Assembly: GCF_003346715.1 (NCBI RefSeq)
Contig: NZ_QQPQ01000045.1
Location: 1 to 36,980, forward strand
Direction: 5' to 3'
DNA: 36,980 bases
From: Oceanispirochaeta sp. M1
GTDB taxonomy: Bacteria > Spirochaetota > Spirochaetia > DSM-2461
In this document: piece by piece, positions 15,526 through 22,558 of the stretch
Position numbering within the stretch: position 1 is the first letter of the stretch
Layout of the letters: every line of letters begins with the position of its first letter
Made by a program: the position numbers and the translations under genes
The notes under the pieces: model-generated
What the model was told of the DNA's origin: nothing
The model's input: the letters and a program-made list of their open reading frames with translations, nothing else
The model's database searches: none

Positions 15526-15598
15526 TAGTGGCGAAGGGACTTGAACCCCTGACAGACCGGATATGAGCCGGTTACTCTACCAACTGAGTTACGCCACC
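15526..15598 (-). tRNA. tRNA-Met (anticodon CAT)
   Basis: The minus strand folds as a complete 73-base tRNA. The acceptor strand is GGTGGCG pairing with CGCCACT; the D stem is ACTC/GAGT with loop AGTTGGTA. The anticodon stem is ACCGG/CCGGT around CTCATAT, anticodon CAT. The T arm is AGGGG-TTCAAGT-CCCTT and the discriminator is A73. CCA is not encoded. The first acceptor pair is a G1-U72 wobble, which rules against the C1-A72 mismatch of an initiator tRNA. Elongator Met is the likeliest identity, but a lysidine-modified tRNA-Ile with CAT cannot be excluded by eye. Its 3' end faces the integrase 180 bp away. Confidence 0.92.
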
Positions 15599-15611
15599 GT
15601 AACGCTTGCGT

Positions 15612-15641
15612 AATATACCCTGAACTCGGAAAAAGTGTCAA
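15612..15641 (-). promoter_or_regulatory. promoter of tRNA-Met
   Basis: On the minus strand TTGACA (15641-15636) and TATATT (15617-15612) are 18 bp apart, a near-consensus housekeeping promoter. It predicts a start a few bases upstream of the tRNA. Confidence 0.75.
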
Positions 15642-15668
15642 CACGAATTTATCAAAAATTTATCGGAT

Positions 15669-18638
15669 TTAAATGAGATTCATATCCTGCGCTTTCTTGA
15701 TGATTTCATTGTTCCAGTAGTTCTTTTTAAAGAAGTTATGTTTCATCTGCTGACTGTCAAAACGCCCCGCCCTTGTCTGCAATAATTTAAAGGCATGAGA
15801 GACCATTGCCTCATGGGTTTCATCCAGTACTATACCTGTCTTATCTATCAGTTCAGCAGCATAAAGGAAATAATAATAACCGAAGGGCTGCTGGTTGTAA
15901 GCCTTATCCATGCGACACAGGGGCTTAAGGCCCTCCCAGGCCTTCTCAGGGTTCCCATTGAGACCTATTAGCAGATAATAGAAACCTTTGGCCTGATCAA
16001 GCAGTACGTCCTCGTAGAAGTCTCTGTCCGAGAGGCGTCCCTCTATAAGGCGATAACCGTCCAGCCAGCTGTCCATCTCATGAATAAACTGGGGATTCTG
16101 GTCATACTGATTAAAAGCCTCTTCCAGAAGGGCGATTCCACTCACTTTATCACCCGATAGATAGGCTGCTTCTGCTCTGAAATAAGCAGTTTCCAGAGTC
16201 AGAGGCTGACGCCTGAAAAGCTCCTGGGCCACCTTCTCGCTGTGGCCGAAACACAGTGATCTGGCCATCCAGCTTGTGATGACTCTGGCTTCTCTGGTCA
16301 AATTGTATCGTTTAGTAAGACGTCTACCCTGTTTGAGCTCCTTAAAGGCCTCCGAATAGCGTCCCAGTTCAAAAAGAATACGTCCCTTTAAGAAGAGCTG
16401 GAAGATCTGAGTTTCCCTGTTACGCTCTTTTTTTGCCAGGGGGATTTGATTTTCCAGTGCCCGCAGGGCAGAGGAGAGGTTACCGAAGAGATAGGAGGAT
16501 AGAACCATCAGTTTACCGCTGATGAGGGAGGCTTCCTTGTCTCCCAGCTGTTCACTGATCCTCAGGGCTATTTCAAAATAATCCACAGCGGCGGAAAGTT
16601 TTCTCTGACTTAAGAGGGTAAGGGCCAGGGCACTGTTGGCTCTGATCTCACCATAATGGTCACTATTTTTCTGAAAGGCGAAGAGACTGGCCTTAACCAT
16701 GTTCTGAGCATTTTCAGATTCTCCGTTCAGTGCATGGTAGTGGGCCTGCTGCAGAAGGAATTCTTCACTGCCTGCACCCTGGGCTTCCATAAGGGAGAGA
16801 TAACCCGTGTCCATCTTCTCAGAGACTTCCCGCCTTGAATTGCGAAGCAAAGCTGAGCGCAGACGCCCTGCATACTGAATATTATGGAATCCTTCCTGCT
16901 GGGCATGGGTGAGAGAACGTCCTTCAAAAAGGTTTGCATTCAGCAGTTTTTCGGCAAGATCGTTTTCCCTTATCTTCAGCAGGTGGTGAATTATTTTATT
17001 CAGGATATCAAGACCGAAATCGATACTGCCTCTACGATTCAGGAAGTAGAGCATTCCGCTCAGAGAGTTGATGCTCCCCCCCTCCATCTCACGGCTCAGA
17101 AAGCGTGTAAAATCGGCTTCAAGTTCCTTACTGTTGAATCCGGGAGATTCCAGCAGGGCCTCAAGATTTATATTGCGATTCCAGATACCTCCGGTTTTCC
17201 CTGTGAAACGGAGATAACCAAGGTTTTCAAGACGTTTGATTCTCTCTTCAACCTCAGGCATGGAAATACCGCGGAACTGAAAGAATCTTGTGATCTGATT
17301 TCTTGTGAAGCAGAAACGACCCGGCATACATAGGGCAAGTATTTCAAGACTGCTTTTATCCCGGCCGTACAGATAGGCTGCAGGGGGATCAAGATCATTT
17401 CGGGCATGCTGAATGCCTTCCAGACGGTTCTGCATAAAAAAGAAAAGACGGACCAGGTTATAGTCTTCTTTCTTATAGACATCGAGAAGTTCATCGGGTC
17501 TGGGTTTCAGCTCGGGAAAAACATCTGCTGCTTTAAGCCTGGCATCCTGATCACTCAAAGGGGTGATACTCAATCGCCGTGGTGTGCCGGGTATTGATGC
17601 AAGCTCGGTCTCCGGATCATTTGAGAGGAAAAGATATTTCTGCTTAGGGAAGGCTTTACAAATGACTTCAAGGAAGCGGCTGATCAGACGACCGGAGTCT
17701 TCTGTGAAGAGCTCGGGATTCCTGATAATCAGAACAGGGGGTGTGGAATAGGTATCCAGCTTCTTCAGACAACCGGTCCAGTAGAGGATAAATGCTTTGA
17801 AAAAGTCAGTCTCTACCTCATCGTAGTAGTGGATATACCAGTCTGCCGAACTGATATTCGTCAGAAAATCCTTATCTTCATTCCATTTTTTCAGGTCATC
17901 AACACTGAGGTACTGCTCCACCTGTTCCAGAAATTCAGGATTTAGAAAGCGGCAGAGAGTGTACCAGGGGTCCCAGAGATCCTCTGCAGGCTCAATTAAG
18001 AGGAAATTTTCAATAAGATGATTGCTGTCATCCAGTACAGACCTCAGAATACTGAGGCTCTCTTCGGTACTTGGTGAATCTATGATCAGGGAGGATGACT
18101 CCTCCTGACGGTAAAGCCACTGGTTCATCTCTTTCTTTAGCTTGGGGATCAGATCTTCCCGTTTAAGGAAACGGTTGTAGCGCTCTTCAATGGAGAGCAT
18201 CTTGTCCACTTTGACCTGAACCGATGAGAGCTGAGAATACTCTTCCCGTCTGGCTTCTTCCAGATACTCAGAGAATTTATCCCTCACAGAGTCTTCCATC
18301 CAGATCCTGTTCTCTTCGGGAGCAGTTAATGACAGATTATGAAAATGCTGAATCAGATCGTCCTGATCGTGCCCTGCAGACAGAATAATTGAGAAACCCG
18401 ACAGAAACTGACGGAACTCATCAAGGAGACTCTTCAGAGATTCTGCACAGCCGAGAACATTGATGGCTGTCTCTCTGTAGAGTGCTGCGAACTGAAAGAT
18501 ATCGTCCTCTTCCATCAGCCGGGAACCTCCGGCATTGTTCATAAGGGAGGCAGCCCTTTTCTCAAGAGTTTCGATCTTTCGGGGATACAGCTGATTCAGC
18601 TGTTTTTTATTTTCCAGTCTGTAGTAAATGTAAAACAT
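15669..18638 (-). CDS. large TPR protein with degenerate STAND-like ATPase region
   Basis: A 989-residue cytoplasmic protein with no signal peptide or membrane segment. Residues about 20-180 are helical. Residues 180-400 have the strand order of STAND/AAA ATPases, but the P-loop position reads SLIIDSPSTEES with no GxxxxGK[ST]. The Walker-B-like strand is VLIIRNPELF, lacking the acidic pair, and LFLSNDPETEL follows like a sensor strand. A winged-helix-like part (about 420-500) precedes tandem TPR helices from about 560 to 900 (for example ANSALALTLLSQRKLSAAVDYFE and FLKGRILFELGRYSEAFKE, each within TPR spacing). It is probably a scaffold that has lost nucleotide hydrolysis. It is transcribed divergently, 45 bp from the GHKL/PilZ/STAS block, so a role in that signalling pathway is likely but inferred. 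Confidence 0.75.
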   Translation of the reverse strand: MFYIYYRLENKKQLNQLYPRKIETLEKRAASLMNNAGGSRLMEEDDIFQFAALYRETAINVLGCAESLKSLLDEFRQFLSGFSIILSAGHDQDDLIQHFHNLSLTAPEENRIWMEDSVRDKFSEYLEEARREEYSQLSSVQVKVDKMLSIEERYNRFLKREDLIPKLKKEMNQWLYRQEESSSLIIDSPSTEESLSILRSVLDDSNHLIENFLLIEPAEDLWDPWYTLCRFLNPEFLEQVEQYLSVDDLKKWNEDKDFLTNISSADWYIHYYDEVETDFFKAFILYWTGCLKKLDTYSTPPVLIIRNPELFTEDSGRLISRFLEVICKAFPKQKYLFLSNDPETELASIPGTPRRLSITPLSDQDARLKAADVFPELKPRPDELLDVYKKEDYNLVRLFFFMQNRLEGIQHARNDLDPPAAYLYGRDKSSLEILALCMPGRFCFTRNQITRFFQFRGISMPEVEERIKRLENLGYLRFTGKTGGIWNRNINLEALLESPGFNSKELEADFTRFLSREMEGGSINSLSGMLYFLNRRGSIDFGLDILNKIIHHLLKIRENDLAEKLLNANLFEGRSLTHAQQEGFHNIQYAGRLRSALLRNSRREVSEKMDTGYLSLMEAQGAGSEEFLLQQAHYHALNGESENAQNMVKASLFAFQKNSDHYGEIRANSALALTLLSQRKLSAAVDYFEIALRISEQLGDKEASLISGKLMVLSSYLFGNLSSALRALENQIPLAKKERNRETQIFQLFLKGRILFELGRYSEAFKELKQGRRLTKRYNLTREARVITSWMARSLCFGHSEKVAQELFRRQPLTLETAYFRAEAAYLSGDKVSGIALLEEAFNQYDQNPQFIHEMDSWLDGYRLIEGRLSDRDFYEDVLLDQAKGFYYLLIGLNGNPEKAWEGLKPLCRMDKAYNQQPFGYYYFLYAAELIDKTGIVLDETHEAMVSHAFKLLQTRAGRFDSQQMKHNFFKKNYWNNEIIKKAQDMNLI

Positions 18639-18672
18639 TGTTTCCTGTCATGGCGAAGCTGATAATTTATTA

Positions 18673-18678
18673 TATAAT
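18673..18678 (+). promoter_or_regulatory. -10 box for a probably leaderless GHKL ATPase mRNA
   Basis: A perfect TATAAT ends five bases before the ATG at 18684, so transcription would begin at or next to the A of the start codon. No Shine-Dalgarno sequence exists, and the -35 region is poor. Confidence 0.45.
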
Positions 18679-18683
18679 AAAGT

Positions 18684-19208
18684 ATGGGATATTTAAAACA
18701 TAAAGGAAAAAAATATACCTCCGTACTACTAAAGATCTCACGAAATACCGATTTTTCCAGAATTCTGGATGAATTACACCAGATCTTCTTTGCAGGTATT
18801 GATGAAAAAATAATTGAAAATATTCGTTACTCACTTCTTGAGCTTGTTAATAACTCAATACGGGCTCATAAAGAGAGGAATGAAAACAGGGACATCCAGC
18901 TCAGATTCAAACTCACAGAGGATGAAGTTATTACGACATTGAAAGACTGGGGCGGCGGTTTTGATAAGAAAAATCTGCCCTACGATCTTGATCAGGAAGT
19001 ACAGGATATTGATATCAATAATCAGGATTTTCTGAATTATAGAGAAAAACATGGTTATCATCGATTCGGGATGGGCCTACTGATCACCAAAAAGACTTTC
19101 AGTTTTTTCAAGCTTAGCTTTGTCGGTCATCAGGGTGAGATGCAGGAAGAATACGAGGACGAGAATACGGCTGGAACAGTTATTGAACTAAGGAGCAGAC
19201 TACAATGA
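18684..19208 (+). CDS. GHKL-type ATPase, RsbW-like anti-sigma/serine kinase homologue
   Basis: A 174-residue single-domain histidine-kinase-like ATPase. The N box is SLLELVNNSIRAH (Glu53, Asn57), the G1 box is KDWGGGF (Asp88, Gly90-92), and the G2-like loop is FGMGLLITKK (Gly129, Gly131). There is no dimerisation/phosphoacceptor helix, so it is not a two-component kinase. It fits the RsbW/SpoIIAB group, which phosphorylates a STAS antagonist and may sequester a sigma factor. The GGG of the G1 box is well preserved, so ATP binding is expected. It heads a block with PilZ, STAS and another GHKL protein; the PilZ gene starts inside its stop codon (ATGA). It has no ribosome binding site and a TATAAT just upstream. 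Confidence 0.85.
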   Translation: MGYLKHKGKKYTSVLLKISRNTDFSRILDELHQIFFAGIDEKIIENIRYSLLELVNNSIRAHKERNENRDIQLRFKLTEDEVITTLKDWGGGFDKKNLPYDLDQEVQDIDINNQDFLNYREKHGYHRFGMGLLITKKTFSFFKLSFVGHQGEMQEEYEDENTAGTVIELRSRLQ

Positions 19209-19534
19209 CAATTAACAGAAAAAACACAAGAAACCAAAGCTATGCAAAAGTCCTGCTCGACGGCAGTTTGCCCGCCTATATACGAGATATTAGTCCTATG
19301 GGATTCAGAGTCTACTCTCCGGTACCCCTCCCCTACAAGGAAGGCTCAATAGTAGTCTGTAAGGTGATCCCTGCGAATCAGGAAGATAAACCATTTGATA
19401 TTACAGGAGAGATTCGCTGGAACCGTCAGGAAGACAGCGGGGAAGACGTTTTAGGATTTCAGATAAGCTCTTTTGCAGACCCCGAAGGGGAAACTTTGTA
19501 TGGGGAGCTGAATAAGCGCTTCTCAGGGCAATAA
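19205..19534 (+). CDS. PilZ domain protein, c-di-GMP receptor
   Basis: A 109-residue stand-alone PilZ domain. Both ligand motifs are intact: RxxxR as RKNTR (residues 5-9) and DxSxxG as DISPMG (28-33). The rest is a beta barrel with the typical late strand GEIRWNRQE, then a short C-terminal helix. It should bind cyclic di-GMP and pass the signal to a partner protein. It is translationally coupled to the GHKL ATPase by a 4-base overlap and is followed by a STAS protein with its own promoter. That suggests c-di-GMP feeds into a partner-switching pathway. This coupling is an inference from gene order. Confidence 0.9.
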   Translation: MTINRKNTRNQSYAKVLLDGSLPAYIRDISPMGFRVYSPVPLPYKEGSIVVCKVIPANQEDKPFDITGEIRWNRQEDSGEDVLGFQISSFADPEGETLYGELNKRFSGQ

Positions 19535-19557
19535 TCTGACCATAAAGATTTCTTTGC

Positions 19558-19586
19558 TTGACGTATAATCCCCCTAACCTTAAAAT
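19558..19586 (+). promoter_or_regulatory. promoter of the STAS gene
   Basis: TTGACG (19558-19563) and TAAAAT (19581-19586) are 17 bp apart, predicting a start near 19593 and a leader of about 37 bases. It would let the STAS/GHKL pair be expressed separately from the upstream GHKL/PilZ pair. Confidence 0.6.
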
Positions 19587-19629
19587 GGCAATACTCATTA
19601 ACTATGACATCCCCTGAAGGAGTAACTTC

Positions 19630-19971
19630 TTGGAACTGAAGGTCAGAAAAAGCAAACACATATACATAATTGACATTGAGGGAGAAATGGATCTCTACAA
19701 TGCCTATAAACTGAAAGAACTCGTTGGAAAAATGCTTGAAAAAGGGATAGCCCACTATGTTGTAAACATGGAGAAAGTTGAGTATATCGATTCAAGTGGA
19801 ATCGGAGCTCTGATTTATGTCAGCTCCGCTCTTAAGAAAAAAAATGCGAAACTGGTCATTACCGGTGTTCACGGTTCTGTCAAGAAAGTAATTGAACTGA
19901 CAAAACTGACCGGATATTTCCCCCTGGAAGAGACACTCAAACAGGGTATTCTCAAACTGATGAAAGGCTGA
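19630..19971 (+). CDS. STAS-domain anti-sigma factor antagonist
   Basis: A 113-residue protein of the SpoIIAA/RsbV family. It shows the start strand IYIIDIEGEMDLYNA, the phospho-switch loop YIDSSGIGALIY (Asp54-Ser55-Ser56-Gly57, where a serine is phosphorylated by the cognate GHKL kinase) and the late strand AKLVITGV. The start is a TTG at 19630, fixed by AAGGAG seven bases upstream; no ATG lies nearby. Four bases after its stop the second GHKL gene begins, the usual kinase/antagonist pairing. When unphosphorylated it would bind the GHKL partner and release whatever target that partner holds. No sigma factor is encoded in the window. Confidence 0.92.
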   Translation: MELKVRKSKHIYIIDIEGEMDLYNAYKLKELVGKMLEKGIAHYVVNMEKVEYIDSSGIGALIYVSSALKKKNAKLVITGVHGSVKKVIELTKLTGYFPLEETLKQGILKLMKG

Positions 19972-19975
19972 AAAA

Positions 19976-20512
19976 ATGGACAGAATTGAGATTAATGACA
20001 ACCATAAACTGATGAATACAGAGGGAATGTTCTATAAGGAATTCCCAAGTGATTTCAGACAGATACGATATTTTACACTTCTAATTGTTCAGAAAGCACC
20101 TCCCGAAATCAGGGAGATAAACCTTCTGGAACAGCAGATTTCTGAATTGATAAAGAATGCTGTAAAACACGGCAACGGGAGTAATCCCGATAAAATTGTC
20201 AAGGTCTGGTATACCTTCTCAGAAGAGCAGGCCCGAATCATCATAGAGGATAAGGGTAAAGGCTTTACGGCCATCAAAGACTGGAATGACTTCAATATAA
20301 AACGTAATGACTGCCTCAATGATGAAGATTATGAATCACTGGCTGAATATGTCTCCTTCAGAACAGAGAAAAGTGATGACAACGACGGCGGAAATGCAAT
20401 GTTTGCAGCTCTGGAATACTGGAATGAAGGTGTTGTTTTTACAGATAAAGCCAACTGCGTAGCCGTTGGAAAGACATTTCCTAAAAAGAATACCGGTATA
20501 GAGCTGGACTAA
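19976..20512 (+). CDS. second GHKL ATPase, divergent RsbW-like
   Basis: A 178-residue GHKL domain. The N box is QQISELIKNAVKHGNG (Glu57, Asn61) and the G1 box is EDKGKGF (Asp92, Gly94, Gly96). The expected G2 lid is replaced by an acidic, glycine-containing stretch (EKSDDNDGGNAMFAALEYW), so the ATP lid is unusual. It follows the STAS gene by four bases and is probably its direct partner; AAAGG lies nine bases ahead of the ATG. Its stop codon overlaps the stop of the convergent lipoprotein gene. Two GHKL proteins with a single STAS protein is an atypical ratio for a partner-switching module. Confidence 0.82.
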   Translation: MDRIEINDNHKLMNTEGMFYKEFPSDFRQIRYFTLLIVQKAPPEIREINLLEQQISELIKNAVKHGNGSNPDKIVKVWYTFSEEQARIIIEDKGKGFTAIKDWNDFNIKRNDCLNDEDYESLAEYVSFRTEKSDDNDGGNAMFAALEYWNEGVVFTDKANCVAVGKTFPKKNTGIELD

Positions 20513-21204
20513 TAGACCGTTCTTCTGCTCAGAAGATCCTTATCCCGGGGAACTGTCTCTCCGGGCCAGTCTCTGAAAGGTATTTCCCAGTCCTCAAGTG
20601 ACCAGGTATCATTCTCATTATTCATATACATCACTGCTTTCAAATAACCTGTTTCTGATAGAAGAACCAGCTTCATGGATGCTGATGATCCAAGCAGACG
20701 AAAACTGCCGGGATAGAGAGCAATGACCTCAGATCCTTTATCAAGATACTCTTCCATCTCCTCAAGAAACAGGGGATGCGCATTCCTGGAAAGAAGTTCA
20801 CCGGGGATTCTCCCCTTTCTGAAATTTTCCCAGAATTTTACTACAAGAGAGTAGGCCTCACGTTCTGCGAGGGTGTATGAGAGGGGATCCGACAAAGATC
20901 CTATCATCAAACTTTCGGGCAGGAGATAAGATGTGGGTTTAATACTCTGCAGATGAAGGGGGCCGGAAAAAGTATCCCAGATTATCTCATGATCTCCCTT
21001 CTGTTCATCCTCTTTTATCTTGTCAGATTTTTTATCATCTGAGCCGGATTGATTCTTTGTCAGAGTAAGCACTGAGCCATCTACTGCTGTATTACTCTCC
21101 CTAGGGATATCCTCAGGGGGGGTATCCTTTTTTTCCGCTTCTTTGGGAGTACATGAGAAAATCAGAAAAAAGAAAGGAATCAATTGAATCAACTTTAGTC
21201 TCAT
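20509..21204 (-). CDS. hypothetical lipoprotein
   Basis: A 231-residue exported protein. The signal segment (LIQLIPFFFLIFSC) ends in a spirochaete-type lipobox with Cys18. It is followed by a long low-complexity linker rich in Lys, Glu, Asp and Ser (to about residue 70) and a globular C-terminal part with alternating strands, including LREAYSLVV-like and SLEDWEIPFRDWPGE segments. I do not recognise the family. AAGGA precedes the ATG. It converges with the GHKL gene, overlapping by four bases, and its promoter region overlaps the start region of the HD gene. Confidence 0.7.
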   Translation of the reverse strand: MRLKLIQLIPFFFLIFSCTPKEAEKKDTPPEDIPRESNTAVDGSVLTLTKNQSGSDDKKSDKIKEDEQKGDHEIIWDTFSGPLHLQSIKPTSYLLPESLMIGSLSDPLSYTLAEREAYSLVVKFWENFRKGRIPGELLSRNAHPLFLEEMEEYLDKGSEVIALYPGSFRLLGSSASMKLVLLSETGYLKAVMYMNNENDTWSLEDWEIPFRDWPGETVPRDKDLLSRRTVY

Positions 21205-21229
21205 ACTATCCTTTTATCAGAAATCCCCT

Positions 21230-21259
21230 TTGCCGTCAAAGAGGCATATTGTGTATACT
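21230..21259 (+). promoter_or_regulatory. promoter for a probably leaderless HD-protein mRNA
   Basis: TTGCCG (21230-21235) and TATACT (21254-21259) are 18 bp apart and predict a start near 21266, one base before the ATG at 21267. No Shine-Dalgarno sequence precedes that ATG. Confidence 0.45.
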
Positions 21260-21266
21260 GATGTTT

Positions 21267-22532
21267 ATGAGAGAAGAAATCATCAGACATTTAAGTCAAG
21301 ACTACACTGTACCCGTAAGGGATCCTCTTTGGAAACATATCTACCTGAGTCCCGGTCTCAGAAAAATTATGTACAACAAAGAATTTCAAAAACTCGGCAG
21401 AATCAGGCAGCTGGGACCGGCAAGTCTGGTTTATCCCGGAGCAAGTCATACCAGACTCAACCACTCCCTTGGTGTTTTCTATCTGGCAAGGCGCATACTG
21501 AAAACAATCCTCTTTTCTGAGCACTGTCCTGACCATCTGACACTGGTGGGGGTAAAATCTTTTCTCTGTGCCTCTTTTCTTCATGACATCGGTCACTTTC
21601 CCCATGCCCACTCCTTTATGGAGCTCCCCCTGGCGGATCATGAATTTCTTTCAGGAAAAATTATCAGGGAATCCGAGATTGCCTCAATCATTAAAGATGA
21701 TATAGGCGGAGATCCCGTACTGACGGCAGCCATAATAGACAGCGCCATCCCGGATAAGGGCAACAAGGAACTGATCTTCTTCAGAAATATCCTCAGTGGT
21801 GTTCTGGATCCCGATAAACTGGATTATCTGAACAGGGATGCCTACTTCTGCGGTGTTCCCTACGGTATGCAGGATATCGATTTTGTAATATCCCAGATAA
21901 GACCCACAGAGAGCGGGATCTGCCTGACCACCAAGGGTGTGACGGCTGTAGAGAATATTCTATTTTCGAAATACCTGATGTACAAAACCGTCTACTGGCA
22001 CAGCGACGTCAGAATATCCACAGCCCTGGTGAAAAAGGCGGTTTACCTGGGGCTCTCTCAGGGCTATTTCAAGGCCGAAGAGCTCTATGGAATGGATGAT
22101 GATGAGTTTTTCAGAAGGATGACTGAGACTCCCGAGGAGCTGGCCTCTCTGGTGCGTGAGTCTGAAACTCCCAGAAAATACAAGATCATCTCCCAGCAGC
22201 CCTTTGATGAGGGAAATAAACTGCACAGGGAACTGATGGATCTGGATTTCAGGAATGAATACGAGATGAAGCTGGCGGAGATTATTGAATCCCGCTTTCC
22301 AGGACTGCTGCCCGAGAATCATCTGGTAATTGATATACCCTCTAAGATTTCATTTGAGGTTGATGTACCTATATTGGATAAGAAGGGAAACAAACCTTTT
22401 ATCGGTTCACCCACTGTGTTCAGCGGACCTGTTGTACAGGGATTTACCGAGACCCTCCGGCATATCAAGGTTATCGTCCCCTCATTTGTTGCCGAAAAAG
22501 TCCCGGAGCTTGAACTGGACCCCTTTGTCTGA
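21267..22532 (+). CDS. HD-domain phosphohydrolase (dNTPase/SAMHD1-like, COG1078 type)
   Basis: A 421-residue metal-dependent phosphohydrolase. After the VRDPLWKHIYLS start typical of the family come the HD ligands: LGASHTRLNHSLGV-like His near residue 60 (here GASHTRLNHS), FLHDIGHFPHAH with the His-Asp pair near 107, and LDPDKLDYLNRDAYFCGV with the last Asp. Members hydrolyse (d)NTPs or other phosphoesters; the substrate is not predictable here. A frame opens further upstream at 21153 but that part overlaps the lipoprotein gene in reverse and reads as a shadow. The conserved part fits the ATG at 21267, or the ATG at 21261 two codons earlier. Confidence 0.88.
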   Translation: MREEIIRHLSQDYTVPVRDPLWKHIYLSPGLRKIMYNKEFQKLGRIRQLGPASLVYPGASHTRLNHSLGVFYLARRILKTILFSEHCPDHLTLVGVKSFLCASFLHDIGHFPHAHSFMELPLADHEFLSGKIIRESEIASIIKDDIGGDPVLTAAIIDSAIPDKGNKELIFFRNILSGVLDPDKLDYLNRDAYFCGVPYGMQDIDFVISQIRPTESGICLTTKGVTAVENILFSKYLMYKTVYWHSDVRISTALVKKAVYLGLSQGYFKAEELYGMDDDEFFRRMTETPEELASLVRESETPRKYKIISQQPFDEGNKLHRELMDLDFRNEYEMKLAEIIESRFPGLLPENHLVIDIPSKISFEVDVPILDKKGNKPFIGSPTVFSGPVVQGFTETLRHIKVIVPSFVAEKVPELELDPFV

Positions 22533-22558
22533 ATCTGACTCAGACTCTAGGAATCCGT

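Noticed and set aside
15479-15600. CRISPR or other repeat array near the integrase
   Set aside because: The repeated look comes from the tRNA cloverleaf and its terminator hairpin; there are no spaced direct repeats anywhere in the window.
21153-21266. N-terminal extension of the HD phosphohydrolase
   Set aside because: The extension overlaps the lipoprotein gene in reverse, has no ribosome binding site and reads as low-complexity shadow; conserved sequence begins after 21267.
22527-22545. Hairpin GTCTGA / TCAGAC between convergent genes
   Set aside because: Only six pairs and no T-run in either direction; not enough for an intrinsic terminator.
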